Assembly (NCBI GenBank): GCA_963611685.1
Contig: CAVDSU010000010.1
Span: 1 to 33,173, forward strand
Direction: 5' to 3'
Source of the DNA: UBA1724 sp963611685
Lineage (GTDB): Bacteria; Verrucomicrobiota; Lentisphaeria; Oligosphaerales; Oligosphaeraceae
DNA length: 33,173 nucleotides
Shown: positions 16,381 through 24,580 of the stretch, piece after piece
Layout of the letters: each line of letters begins with the position of its first letter
Position numbering within the stretch: position 1 is the first letter of the stretch
Notes under the pieces: generated by a model
What the model saw: the letters and a program-made list of their open reading frames with translations, nothing else
Told to the model about the DNA's origin: nothing
The model's database searches: none
Made by a program: the position numbers and the translations under genes

Positions 16381-16607
16381 GGTTTTCCCGGTGGAGGGCG
16401 GGGAGGAGGGCGGGGAAGGAAAGGGTGTGCGGGGGGCTTCGGCGTCTTCCTGCGTGGAAAGACGATTCGCCGAGGCTACAGTACCTGCGTCCGGCGGATG
16501 TCCGGCAAATATAATACCTCACCGCTGCTTGTAGCTCCCGCGGGCGTGCCTGCGCGCGCATACGGCGCAACGGAGGAAAACCGACGGCTTTTTGGGAGGA
16601 TGCAACC
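16381..16607. promoter_or_regulatory. Divergent promoter region between uxs and the CYTH gene
   Basis: The 227-bp spacer separates two divergently transcribed genes, so it must hold promoters for both. A perfect TATAAT lies at 16510-16515 on the plus strand, inside otherwise GC-rich DNA, about 93 nt before the CYTH start; a matching -35 box is not clear. A short tandem repeat (GAGGGCGGGGA twice) near 16394-16420 makes the uxs leader strongly pyrimidine-rich. Confidence 0.4.
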
Positions 16608-17084
16608 GTGTTCGTGGAGATCGAAAGGAAGTTCTTGGTGCGGGGGGACGCCTGGCGCAAGCAGGCCACGTCGAGCGTGGAGATCCTCCAGGGATACTTC
16701 GATGTGCACGGCGGACCCTCCGTCCGCGTGCGCATCTTCGGCGATCGCGCAAACCTGAACATCAAGGGAAAGGCGCAGGGCGCCAGCCGACAGGAGTTCG
16801 AATACCCCATCCCCGTCGAGGACGCACGCGCAATGCTCCGGGATCTGTGCCCCACGCGGCAGGTCGCCAAGACACGCTACTTCGTGCCCGCGGCGGAGGA
16901 GGGCCTCCAGTGGGAGATCGACGTCTACCACGGCACGCTGGAAGGACACGCCACCGCAGAGCTGGAGATCCCCCAAGAGGACTTCGCGTTCCAACGACCC
17001 GAATGGCTGGGAGAGGACAAGACCGCCGACCACCGATTCTCCAACGCCGCTCTCGCTTCCGCCGGAAAATGGCCCGAAGGCTAG
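16608..17084 (+). CDS. CYTH-domain protein (inorganic triphosphatase-like)
   Basis: A 158-residue protein of the CYTH superfamily (adenylate cyclase CyaB, thiamine triphosphatase and triphosphate tunnel metalloenzymes). It begins with the hallmark ExExK motif (Glu4, Glu6, Lys8 in MFVEIERKFLV) and carries further alternating charged strands such as RVRIFGDRANLNIKGKAQG and RQEFEYPIP, then an acidic strand ATAELEIPQED. Simple bacterial members of this size usually hydrolyse inorganic triphosphate; the real substrate is unknown. The start is GTG 16608, with GGGAGGA 7 nt upstream; no in-frame ATG would preserve the ExExK motif. It is read divergently from the glycan operon, with a TATAAT box in its leader. 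A perfect 16-bp palindrome follows its TAG stop. Confidence 0.88.
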   Translation: MFVEIERKFLVRGDAWRKQATSSVEILQGYFDVHGGPSVRVRIFGDRANLNIKGKAQGASRQEFEYPIPVEDARAMLRDLCPTRQVAKTRYFVPAAEEGLQWEIDVYHGTLEGHATAELEIPQEDFAFQRPEWLGEDKTADHRFSNAALASAGKWPEG

Positions 17085-17093
17085 CCCGGGGAG

Positions 17094-17109
17094 CCTAGGC
17101 GCGCCTAGG
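17094..17109. other. Perfect 16-bp palindrome after the CYTH gene
   Basis: CCTAGGCGCGCCTAGG is fully self-complementary, 10 nt past the CYTH stop. Without a loop or T-run it is a poor terminator; it could be a dimeric protein site or chance. The rest of the 291-bp spacer to the next start shows no gene. It ends with AGGAGAAGGA, the ribosome-binding site of the GH20-like gene. Confidence 0.6.
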
Positions 17110-17375
17110 GGGACCGAGGCACGGCCTCCAGGCAGAATTGAGGGGCGTCATTATATTATGCTCCGATGTTTTGCGCCCATTCCGGATATGGTTCCGGAGG
17201 GGCTTTTTTACGGTTACCGAGATTTCCAGGAAGCGACGAAGGAGTGCCCCGTGGCGCCGAACTGTCTTTGCGGAGGAGGAGAAGTCCCTCCCCTCCGGGG
17301 GGGCGGACGGACGACGCGGCGACGGATTGCCCCCTTCGACGCGATCCTGAACGAATGGACAGGAGAAGGAATCAG

Positions 17376-19541
17376 ATGGCTGCCAGCCGCCGTTTTGAAA
17401 TTGCCGAACTCTTCCCGCAGCCCAAGGAGGTCATCCTGGGCGAGGGCATCAGCGAACTAGCCGGTGACGTCCGGCTGTCCACCAGCAATGTGCTTCCCAT
17501 CCAGCGCAAGGCATTGCGCTCGATCCTGACGATGGCGGGCGTGCGCGTGGTGGCCAACAAGAAGAAGTATGTGGTGGACGCGCAGGTGCTCGATCCCGAG
17601 AACTTCGATCTTTCGCGGGTGCCCGAGGCGGTCCGCAAGGACTACTACGAGCTGGAGATCAAGGGCAGCGAGGTCTTCATTCGCACTCCCGCACAGGAGG
17701 GAACCGTCTGGGCCGCCCAGACGCTCGCGAGCCTCTTCGCCACCATGTTCCGCGGACGCGCAGTCCCCAATCTGCTGATCCGCGACTGGCCAATGGTCCC
17801 CTACCGCGGCAGCGTCACCCCCGCCGACTGGGGCACCGAGCGCATGGATTCCAATGGATGGTATCAGGCGCTGGACGCCATGAGCGCCATGCACCTGAAT
17901 CTCTGCGGCATCGGCGTGTATGACTGCGTGCCCGAGGTCCGCGCCTCCCGCTATGACCGACCCTCCGAATTCCTGCTGGCGAATATCCACGAGGAGCCCG
18001 TTCCCGGCGATCCCGCCTCCCATAGCCGCCTGCGCTACTACAACGAGAAATACGACCGCTGGTATGACCGCGAGGTCTCTCCCGTCTTGGCCGAGAACGA
18101 CAGCTTCGACGAGGTGCTGGTCTACGGCCGCGAGCGCGGCGTGACCCTCTTCCCCATGATGGAGCTGCTCGATGGCTCCACGCTGCTGCCCAAGCTCTTC
18201 CCCGCACTCTCCGCCTGCGACGAAAAGGGACGCCCACGCTCCTACGGACTCTGCCTCTCTTCTGCCAAAGGCAAGGAGGCACGGGAACAGTTCCTGGGGG
18301 ACTTCCTCCAGAGATACTTCGAGGACGGCGTGCCCTTCTTCCATATCGGACTGGCGAAGATCGACGCGTGCCACCCCCATGCCGAGGACGGACTCCCCGA
18401 GGGACCCTGGTGCCAGTGCGCAAAGTGCAAGAAGCTGACGCCCTCCGCACAGCTGGCGGCCTATCTGCGCGAAATGGTGGACTTCCTCTGCGCCCACGGC
18501 GTGGAAAAGGTGGTCTTCTTCGCCGATAGGCTCTTCCAGAAGGGCGATTTCCTGGGCAAGGAGCTCAAGGCACTCTTCCAGGACGAGGCCTTCGCCTCCC
18601 GCGTGATCCTCCATTGGCAAAACGAAAAGTCCCGCACCGCCCTCAAGGCGCCCGCACGCACAATCCTCCAGAAGTGCGCCGGACAGTGGCGCGGCCCCCG
18701 CGCAAACCAGGGCGCGTATGCCGCCTTCAGCCGCAATCTGGAGGGCGTGGACGCCGAGGCCAGCCAGATCGTGAAGGACGGCCTCGACGAGGGCGTGGTG
18801 GTCCGCGGACAATTCGATCCGCTCCACTGGGAACAGGTCGCAATGCTCGGCGTCCGCTGCTGGGAGACGCCCTCCTGGACCGAGGATACCATCGAGGGAC
18901 TCCGCAAGCGCTGGGCCTCTCTCCGCTGGAATGGCGTGGGCGAGGACTACCTCGCGCTGCTGGACCGCGTGGACGCGCTTGCCAAGGAGCCCCTGTGCCA
19001 GCAGACGCTCCCCTGGAAGGGCTACCTGGTGGACGAAGGCGCGAAGGACCATGTGCTTCCCGCCTGGCCCGAGAATGTGCTGGCAGACCTCGCCCAGGAG
19101 AAGGGCGTTTCCGCAAAGCTGGAGGCCCTCGCCCACGAGGCCACCGAGATCGTGGAAAAGACCGCCAGCCTCATGGGCGCCTCCCGCTGGAATGACCTCC
19201 AGACCGCCTCCCTCCAGAGCATGATGACGGTCGCGCAGAAGACCCGCATCGTCCTGGAGTTCTTCGTGACGCTGCTGAAGCTCCGCGAGGCGCTCTCCAA
19301 GAAGAGCGGCGGCGCCGCGGCAGCCAAGAAGATCCTGCAGGCCGCGCTGCCTCAGCTGGTGACGCAGCTCAAGGTCATCGAGGAGAACTCCCCCGATTGC
19401 CTCCTCTGGATCAATATGCAGCAGCTGGGCTGCCTGAAGCTCCTCCTCGAAAACCTCCAGGAGGACCTGGACGCCGGAAAGAAGTCCGCAAAGGACCTCC
19501 AGTGGTCCCTGCCCAAGGACTGGGAAGCGCCACAGGAATGA
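17376..19541 (+). CDS. GH20-like glycosidase homologue lacking the catalytic Asp-Glu
   Basis: A 721-residue protein. Residues about 10-135 resemble the alpha/beta N-terminal domain of GH20 beta-hexosaminidases (PQPKEVILGEG..., an NLLIRDWPMVPYRG junction). A TIM-barrel-like region follows to about 500 and a helical C-terminal region to the end. Where GH20 enzymes have HIGGDE, this protein reads FFHIGLAKIDACH (322 onwards), so the acid/base pair is absent. A downstream CQCAKCKKL cluster (Cys347, Cys349, Cys352) resembles the one seen in GH20-like relatives. It may be a non-catalytic sugar-binding protein or an enzyme with a changed mechanism. No signal peptide, so cytoplasmic. The ATG at 17376 is chosen for AGGAGAAGGA just upstream; the open frame reaches 17166 but is arginine-rich and unlike the family. 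Stop TGA lies inside a hairpin. Confidence 0.7.
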   Translation: MAASRRFEIAELFPQPKEVILGEGISELAGDVRLSTSNVLPIQRKALRSILTMAGVRVVANKKKYVVDAQVLDPENFDLSRVPEAVRKDYYELEIKGSEVFIRTPAQEGTVWAAQTLASLFATMFRGRAVPNLLIRDWPMVPYRGSVTPADWGTERMDSNGWYQALDAMSAMHLNLCGIGVYDCVPEVRASRYDRPSEFLLANIHEEPVPGDPASHSRLRYYNEKYDRWYDREVSPVLAENDSFDEVLVYGRERGVTLFPMMELLDGSTLLPKLFPALSACDEKGRPRSYGLCLSSAKGKEAREQFLGDFLQRYFEDGVPFFHIGLAKIDACHPHAEDGLPEGPWCQCAKCKKLTPSAQLAAYLREMVDFLCAHGVEKVVFFADRLFQKGDFLGKELKALFQDEAFASRVILHWQNEKSRTALKAPARTILQKCAGQWRGPRANQGAYAAFSRNLEGVDAEASQIVKDGLDEGVVVRGQFDPLHWEQVAMLGVRCWETPSWTEDTIEGLRKRWASLRWNGVGEDYLALLDRVDALAKEPLCQQTLPWKGYLVDEGAKDHVLPAWPENVLADLAQEKGVSAKLEALAHEATEIVEKTASLMGASRWNDLQTASLQSMMTVAQKTRIVLEFFVTLLKLREALSKKSGGAAAAKKILQAALPQLVTQLKVIEENSPDCLLWINMQQLGCLKLLLENLQEDLDAGKKSAKDLQWSLPKDWEAPQE

Positions 19542-19573
19542 TTCCCCCTGCGGGACGCAGGCGGAATCATTCC
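19535..19573 (+). terminator. Hairpin spanning the stop codon of the GH20-like gene
   Basis: GGAATGATTCC (19535-19545) pairs perfectly with GGAATCATTCC (19563-19573). Inside, CCTGC/GCAGG-type pairing (19547-19551 with 19557-19561) extends the stem across one mismatch. The TGA stop (19539-19541) is part of the stem. The following sequence is GGAAAAAGG, not a T-run, so it is a factor-dependent terminator or 3' stabiliser at best. A purine-only tract (19574-19609) follows. Confidence 0.5.
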
Positions 19574-19617
19574 GGAAAAAGGAGGAGGGAGGAAGGAGGA
19601 AGGAGGAAGTTCGGCCA

Positions 19618-19691
19618 GGGTTTCGGACAAGCCCGAAACCCCGCGCCGGAATCTACCGGCGCGTGCGTTGAGCGCGCCCATATTGGCGCGC
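19618..19691. repeat. Three consecutive hairpins, each with a 6-nt loop
   Basis: Hairpin 1: GGGTTTCGG/CCGAAACCC (19618-19641, 9 bp). Hairpin 2: CGCGCCGG/CCGGCGCG (19642-19663, 8 bp). Hairpin 3: GCGCGCC/GGCGCGC (19672-19691, 7 bp). All stems are perfect and all loops are six nucleotides. Hairpins 1 and 2 abut exactly. The assembly gap begins 15 bp later. No gene is visible; this could be a structured RNA, a repeat element or a recombination site. Confidence 0.75.
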
Positions 19692-19706
19692 AGTTCCGAA
19701 TTCAGC

Positions 19707-19895
19707 NNNNNNNNNNNNNNNNNNNNNNNNNNNNNNNNNNNNNNNNNNNNNNNNNNNNNNNNNNNNNNNNNNNNNNNNNNNNNNNNNNNNNNNNNNNNNN
19801 NNNNNNNNNNNNNNNNNNNNNNNNNNNNNNNNNNNNNNNNNNNNNNNNNNNNNNNNNNNNNNNNNNNNNNNNNNNNNNNNNNNNNNNNNNNNNNN
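19707..19895. other. Assembly gap (189 N)
   Basis: A run of 189 undetermined bases between the hairpin cluster and the 3' end of the mraY-like gene. The hidden sequence may continue the hairpin cluster or hold a short gene; the true length is unknown. Confidence 0.99.
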
Positions 19896-19910
19896 GTGGT
19901 TGCAATATGC

Positions 19911-21080
19911 CTATCGCAGCTTGAATATCAGGATTGCGACGAGTGGCATGAGGAGGGTCTGCAGGAGCATGAATCGGATCAGCACCTGTGAGTCGGACCA
20001 CCCGAGCCTTCTGCGGCAGTGGTCGTGGAAGGGCAGTCGATAGTGATGGAGGAGCCGCACCAGTGCGTGCTGCCTCTGCTCTTCCTCGGGGGTGGCGAAG
20101 TTCTCGGGATGGATTGCCTGGGGGAAGTTCGCCAGTGGCGGACGGGTGTCCCATCCCAGCTTCTTGAGGCATCGCAGGAGGGTGAGCTTCACTAGTCCCG
20201 CGCCGCCGTTGATGAAGAGGATAGGCGCCGCCACGAGGAAGAGGAAGGGATTCCCCGTGACCAAGACGGCGATTCCCATGAGCAGTCCGTAGAATCGGCT
20301 GCCGGCGTCGCCCATGAGGACCTGTGAGGGCGAGGCGTTATACCAGAGATAGGCGGCAAGTCCGCCGGCTGCGGTAAAGAGGAGCGTCGCCCAGGAGGCG
20401 CCATTGACGATGTGGGGCACCAGCAGGTAGTTCGCCACCGTCTCGTGACCCAGGCAGGCATATAGGAGGACTCCCATGACGCCCAGTCCGTAGAGGAGCA
20501 GGGATCCCGCCACGCCGTCCACGCCGTCGGAGCAATTGACCACGTTGATCATGAGCCAGAGGAATGCGCTTCCCAGGGGGATGTAGACCCACAGCGGGAG
20601 GGCGAAGGCGCCGCCGGGGAGAGTGCCCTTCACGAAGGGGAACCACACGGCGGTGCCTTGCCAGTGCGCCAGCACCGCGGTTGCCGCCAGGGCGATGGCG
20701 TAGTCCAGGAGGCCCTTCTTCAGCTGCCCCCACTCCTTGGTGCTCCGGTCATCCAGGTATCCGGTGGCCATGATGGCCAACAGCGTGGCGTTGATGAGGT
20801 GGTATTCGGCGTAGAGCGGCATGACCATCTCTGCGCAGAGGAGAGTGAAGAGCACCAGCAACAGTCCGGCGCCGGTGGGCTTTCCGCGGGAGAGCGCGCC
20901 CTCTTTCACCAGCGCCTTTCCGCGGTCGTGGGGAAGGCGGTCCCAGAGCCGTGGCAGGAGGAGCCAGGTGAGAAGGGTGCATCCGGCGGCCCCCAGGAAG
21001 ATGAGGACCATCCTGGACTCCAGGAGCCGGAAGGGCCCCCAGAGGCGCGTCAGGAAATTCTGGGCAAGAAAGGGCAGCAT
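19911..21080 (-). CDS. mraY: Phospho-N-acetylmuramoyl-pentapeptide transferase (MraY), divergent
   Basis: A 389-residue polytopic membrane enzyme of the MraY/WecA family, moving phospho-MurNAc-pentapeptide to undecaprenyl phosphate (lipid I synthesis). Visible motifs are RGKPTGAG, the Asp pair LDDRSTKEWG (Asp110, Asp111), NCSDGVDGVAG (Asp185, Asp188) for NLTDGLDGLA, GDAGS (257-261) for GDTGS, and a C-terminal LLHHYR...GWSDSQVLIRF matching MraY's histidine loop and KGWPExxVxxRF. About ten residues (PFHDHCRRRL) are inserted between His345-His346 and Gly360-Trp361, and the loop before them is long. The histidine loop argues for MraY over WecA-type enzymes. It is the last gene after ftsH and apbE, 72 bp from apbE, not in a dcw cluster. 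Stop TAG, close to the gap. Confidence 0.82.
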   Translation of the reverse strand: MLPFLAQNFLTRLWGPFRLLESRMVLIFLGAAGCTLLTWLLLPRLWDRLPHDRGKALVKEGALSRGKPTGAGLLLVLFTLLCAEMVMPLYAEYHLINATLLAIMATGYLDDRSTKEWGQLKKGLLDYAIALAATAVLAHWQGTAVWFPFVKGTLPGGAFALPLWVYIPLGSAFLWLMINVVNCSDGVDGVAGSLLLYGLGVMGVLLYACLGHETVANYLLVPHIVNGASWATLLFTAAGGLAAYLWYNASPSQVLMGDAGSRFYGLLMGIAVLVTGNPFLFLVAAPILFINGGAGLVKLTLLRCLKKLGWDTRPPLANFPQAIHPENFATPEEEQRQHALVRLLHHYRLPFHDHCRRRLGWSDSQVLIRFMLLQTLLMPLVAILIFKLR

Positions 21081-21152
21081 GGGCTTTTCTTTGTGCGGAA
21101 GGCGGGAAAGGGGCGTGCGGCGAGGAGAGTGGGGGATTTCGCCCGATGTCGT

Positions 21153-22265
21153 CTAGGGGAGGATGGTGGCGTCTCCCAGGATGACGGGCCTCGCGGTCTC
21201 TTTGTCGTCATCGGCGGCATTGACGAAGACGAAGGCGGTGGCCTTTTTCTCCCGGAGGAGCTTCTGCGCCAGCGTCTCGCCGCCCACGAAGACCGCGGTG
21301 GAATAGGCGTCCGAGCGCCAGCCGGAGGGGCAGATTGCGGTGACGGAGGCGTAGGCGCCCTGGCTGACGTGTCCGGAGGCGGGGTCCAGGATGTGCCCCA
21401 GCGGGGAGTCGGAATAGCTGGAGATGGGGCGCAGGGAATTCGAGCTGGTGCCCAGGCACTGTCCGTCCATGCCGTCCAGCGTGCAGAGATCCTGTCCCAG
21501 GTGCTTGGGACGCATGTCGGCCAGCACGCAACGATTGCGGTAGGGGTGGTCGGGGGGCAGCTTCTGGCAGGTGTTTCCGCCTAGGCTGAGGTAGTAGTAT
21601 TCCACGCCCTCCTCCTTCAGGATCTCCTGGAGGCGGTCCAGCGCGTAGCCCTTCGCCAGCCCGCCAAAGTCCACCTGGATGCCCGTGCGCTGCTTGGTGA
21701 CCGTGTGCTTCTCTTCGTCGAGGCTCAATAGCCCGAAGCCCACGTGCTCCTTTACCGCCGACAGCGAACGCTCCAGCGCCTCGCCCTGGAATTCCGGACG
21801 CTCCGGGGATTCCGCCACGGTGCGCCAGAGGTGCATGAGGGGGCCGATGGTGACGTCGAAGACGCCGTCGGTCTCCTGGTAGGCGTCCCGCGCAACCAGC
21901 AGAATCCGCCAGAATTCCTCGGAGAGCTCCACGGCCGTGCCCGCAGACGCCTGGTTGAGCTTCGAGAGCTCGCTCTTGACGTCGAAGGCATTCAGGGCGT
22001 TGTGGAGCCCGAAGAGCATCTCGGAGCAGCGACGGTATGCCTGGTGGGTCTGGGGACGGCTTCCGTAGAGGACAATCCGGCAGTCCGTGTTGAAGACGCT
22101 GGTGAGGAAGTCGTATTGGCGGACGGCCAGGTCGGGCTGCAGGACATCCGGGGAGGGCAGGGGCTCGCCCTCGGGGAGATTCCGGTGGAGGACGAACGCC
22201 AAGGCGGCCATGAGCGCCACCGCGGGCAGCGCATGGAGGAGAAGGCGACGGCAGTTCTTTGGCAT
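21153..22265 (-). CDS. apbE: FAD:protein FMN transferase (ApbE)
   Basis: A 370-residue Mg-dependent flavin transferase that attaches FMN through a phosphoester bond to Thr/Ser of target proteins such as Nqr/Rnf subunits, outside the cytoplasm. One N-terminal hydrophobic segment (about 8-26) would export or anchor it; there is no lipobox cysteine. Family motifs are GVFDVTIGPLMHLW (134 onwards), DFGGLAKGYALD (199-210), LSLGGNT, HILDPASG (291-298) and the metal-binding SDAYSTAVFVGG (Asp319), which replaces the usual ADALSTA. No Nqr/Rnf gene is in the window. It starts 29 bp after ftsH in the same transcription direction and is 72 bp before mraY. No Shine-Dalgarno is seen. Stop TAG. Confidence 0.95.
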   Translation of the reverse strand: MPKNCRRLLLHALPAVALMAALAFVLHRNLPEGEPLPSPDVLQPDLAVRQYDFLTSVFNTDCRIVLYGSRPQTHQAYRRCSEMLFGLHNALNAFDVKSELSKLNQASAGTAVELSEEFWRILLVARDAYQETDGVFDVTIGPLMHLWRTVAESPERPEFQGEALERSLSAVKEHVGFGLLSLDEEKHTVTKQRTGIQVDFGGLAKGYALDRLQEILKEEGVEYYYLSLGGNTCQKLPPDHPYRNRCVLADMRPKHLGQDLCTLDGMDGQCLGTSSNSLRPISSYSDSPLGHILDPASGHVSQGAYASVTAICPSGWRSDAYSTAVFVGGETLAQKLLREKKATAFVFVNAADDDKETARPVILGDATILP

Positions 22266-22294
22266 GGTGGGAAAAAATTCTTGCGCCGCGGCGA

Positions 22295-24550
22295 CTACTT
22301 CTCTTCCTCGGATGAGGAGGACGCCTTCTCTTCCTCGGCGGCGGAGGCGTCCTCGCCTATGGCGGGGGAGGCGGCGGACGCCTCCTTTGGCGCCTCCGCG
22401 TCCCCGTCGGGCGCCTCCGCGCCGTCCTTCGCCTTCAGGACCTCGCGGAGCTCGGCAAGATCGGCGGGGGCGTCGCTGTCGTCGTCCTGCGGCGCCTCCT
22501 CCTCCGGGTCATCCTGCGGCTCGGGCCATCCGAGCAGGTCGTAGACCTGTTTGGCGGAGAGGGTCTCCTGCTCCAGGAGGGCATTTGCCAGCTTGTCCAA
22601 TTCTGCGCGATGGGTGGTGAGGATTTCGGTGGCGCGCTTCTTCTGCTCGTCCACGATCCGACGGATCTCCATGTCGATTTCGCGGGCGGTCTCGGGGGAG
22701 AAGTCCTCGGAGCGCGTGACTTCCCGGCCCAGGAAGAGATGCTCTTCGCGCCCGCCGTAGTTGATCAGGCCCAGCCGTTCGGACATCCCCCACTGGCAGA
22801 TCATCTTCTTGGCCAGCTCGGTGGCCTGTCGGATGTCCTGGGAGGCGCCGGTGGAGATGTCGTCCATGACCAGCTCCTCGGCGGTGCGTCCGCCGAAGCA
22901 GACCGCGATCATGTCGAGGATCTGCCGTTTGGAGGCGGTATTCTCGTCGTTCTTGGGGAGGCTCATGGTGGCGCCCAGGGCGCGTCCGCGGGGGATGATG
23001 GTGATCTTGTGGAGGGGCATTGCGTCAGGGCAGCAGAGCCCCACCAGCGCGTGACCGGCCTCGTGGAAGGCGGTGAGGCGGCGGCTCTTCTGGTCCATCT
23101 TGTGGCTGCGGCGCTCGCGGCCCCAGCGCACCTTGTCGCGCGCTTCCTCCAAGTCCGCCATGGTGACCGCGTCGTGCTTCTGGCGGGTGGCCAAGAGCGC
23201 GGCCTCGTTGATCACATTCTCCAGGTCGGCGCCGGAGAAGCCGGGGGTGCCGCGGGCGATGATGCGCAGGTCCACGTCGTCGGCAAGATGCGTCTTCTTG
23301 GCGTGGACCTTCAGGATGGCGATGCGGCCCCGCAGGTCGGGGAGGTCCACGGTGATCTGCCGGTCGAAGCGTCCGGGGCGCAGCAGCGCGGGATCCAGGA
23401 CGTCGGGGCGGTTTGTGGCGGCGATGACGATGATTCCCTGGTTGGCCTGGAAGCCATCCATCTCCACCAGCAGGGCATTGAGGGTCTGTTCGCGCTCGTC
23501 GTGCCCGCCGCCGATGCCGCTGAAGCGGGAGCGTCCCACGGCGTCGATCTCGTCAATGAAGATGAGGCAGGGCGCGTCTTTCTTGGCCTCGTCGAACATG
23601 TTCCTGACGCGCGCGGCGCCCACGCCGACGAACATCTCCACGAAATCGGAGCCGGAGATGGAGTAGAAGGGCACTCCCGCCTCGCCGGCGATTGCCTTCG
23701 CCAGGAGGGTCTTGCCGGTTCCGGGAGGGCCGGAGAGCAGCACGCCGCGGGGGATTCGGCCGCCCAGGCGGCTGAAGGACGCGGGGTCCTTCAGGTAGTC
23801 CACCAGCTCCTGCATGTCCTCCTTCGCCTCGTCACAGCCCGCCACATCCTTGAAGGTGATCGGAGCCTTCTCGTCAGGAGCCTGGCGGCGCGCGCGGGAC
23901 TTCCCGAAGTCCATGGCGCCGCCGCTTCCGCGCATCTGCTTGACGAAGAGGAAGTAGAAGAATGCGATGAGGAGGACGGTGGGCAGCAGCATGAAGAGCA
24001 GCTGCGTGAAGGAGCTCCCCTCGGATTCCGCGCGGTATTCGGGGCAGTGTTCGCGGATCATGGCGTCCAGGGTCTGGGAGTAGATCGCCTTGCAGCGGAA
24101 GCGCATGGGTGCGCCGCCGTCAATGGCGTCCACGCCCTTGGTCTGCCCCGAGAGCGTCACCACGCCGGAGCCGGATTCGGAGATGGTGACCGCGGTGACC
24201 AGTCCCTGGTCCAGAAGGGTCTCGAAGGTGCTCTGGGGGATCTCGCGGACCTTTTCGCGTCCGCGAAGGTGGGTGTATCCCAAGACGGGAATCAGCACCA
24301 GGATGGCCAGCCAGAAGAAATACTGCCAGCGCGCCATGGGCGGCAGCGGGGAGCCATTTTTCCGGGGCGACGGCGGCAGCGGGGGCTGGGGGGCGCCGCC
24401 GCGGTCGCCCGGGCGGCCGGCGCCGCCGGCGTCGTCGCCGTCGGGGGCCTTTTCGGCGGGGTCATCCGGGGGGAAGGAATCGCGGGGGTCTGCCGGAGGC
24501 GGTGCCTGGGGGGCTTTCCGGGGATCTTCGGGGGTATTGTTGGAGCTCAT
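22295..24550 (-). CDS. ftsH: ATP-dependent zinc metalloprotease FtsH
   Basis: A 751-residue membrane AAA+ protease that degrades misfolded membrane proteins and regulators. Order: an unusual Pro/Asp/Gly-rich cytoplasmic N-terminus (1-72), TM1 (about 74-92), a periplasmic domain, TM2 (about 181-203), Walker A GPPGTGKT (274-281), Walker B FIDEID (331-336), the second region of homology ending RPGRFDRQI, zinc site HEAGH (496-500) with third ligand Asp572 (SQDIRQAT), and an acidic Glu/Asp/Ala-rich tail (from about 680). All catalytic residues are intact. Typical FtsH is 610-650 residues; the excess is in both low-complexity ends. ATG 24550 is chosen; the frame stays open to 25000 but codes for arginine/proline-rich sequence with no family match. 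A 9-bp hairpin lies 31 nt upstream. Stop TAG. Confidence 0.97.
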   Translation of the reverse strand: MSSNNTPEDPRKAPQAPPPADPRDSFPPDDPAEKAPDGDDAGGAGRPGDRGGAPQPPLPPSPRKNGSPLPPMARWQYFFWLAILVLIPVLGYTHLRGREKVREIPQSTFETLLDQGLVTAVTISESGSGVVTLSGQTKGVDAIDGGAPMRFRCKAIYSQTLDAMIREHCPEYRAESEGSSFTQLLFMLLPTVLLIAFFYFLFVKQMRGSGGAMDFGKSRARRQAPDEKAPITFKDVAGCDEAKEDMQELVDYLKDPASFSRLGGRIPRGVLLSGPPGTGKTLLAKAIAGEAGVPFYSISGSDFVEMFVGVGAARVRNMFDEAKKDAPCLIFIDEIDAVGRSRFSGIGGGHDEREQTLNALLVEMDGFQANQGIIVIAATNRPDVLDPALLRPGRFDRQITVDLPDLRGRIAILKVHAKKTHLADDVDLRIIARGTPGFSGADLENVINEAALLATRQKHDAVTMADLEEARDKVRWGRERRSHKMDQKSRRLTAFHEAGHALVGLCCPDAMPLHKITIIPRGRALGATMSLPKNDENTASKRQILDMIAVCFGGRTAEELVMDDISTGASQDIRQATELAKKMICQWGMSERLGLINYGGREEHLFLGREVTRSEDFSPETAREIDMEIRRIVDEQKKRATEILTTHRAELDKLANALLEQETLSAKQVYDLLGWPEPQDDPEEEAPQDDDSDAPADLAELREVLKAKDGAEAPDGDAEAPKEASAASPAIGEDASAAEEEKASSSSEEEK

Positions 24551-24580
24551 GAAAGTCGTGTCGGGTCGGGGTCGGGCGGA

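Noticed and set aside
17166..17375. 70-codon upstream extension of the GH20-like gene
   Set aside because: The sequence is arginine-rich without similarity; ATG 17376 has a strong Shine-Dalgarno and matches the family's beginning.
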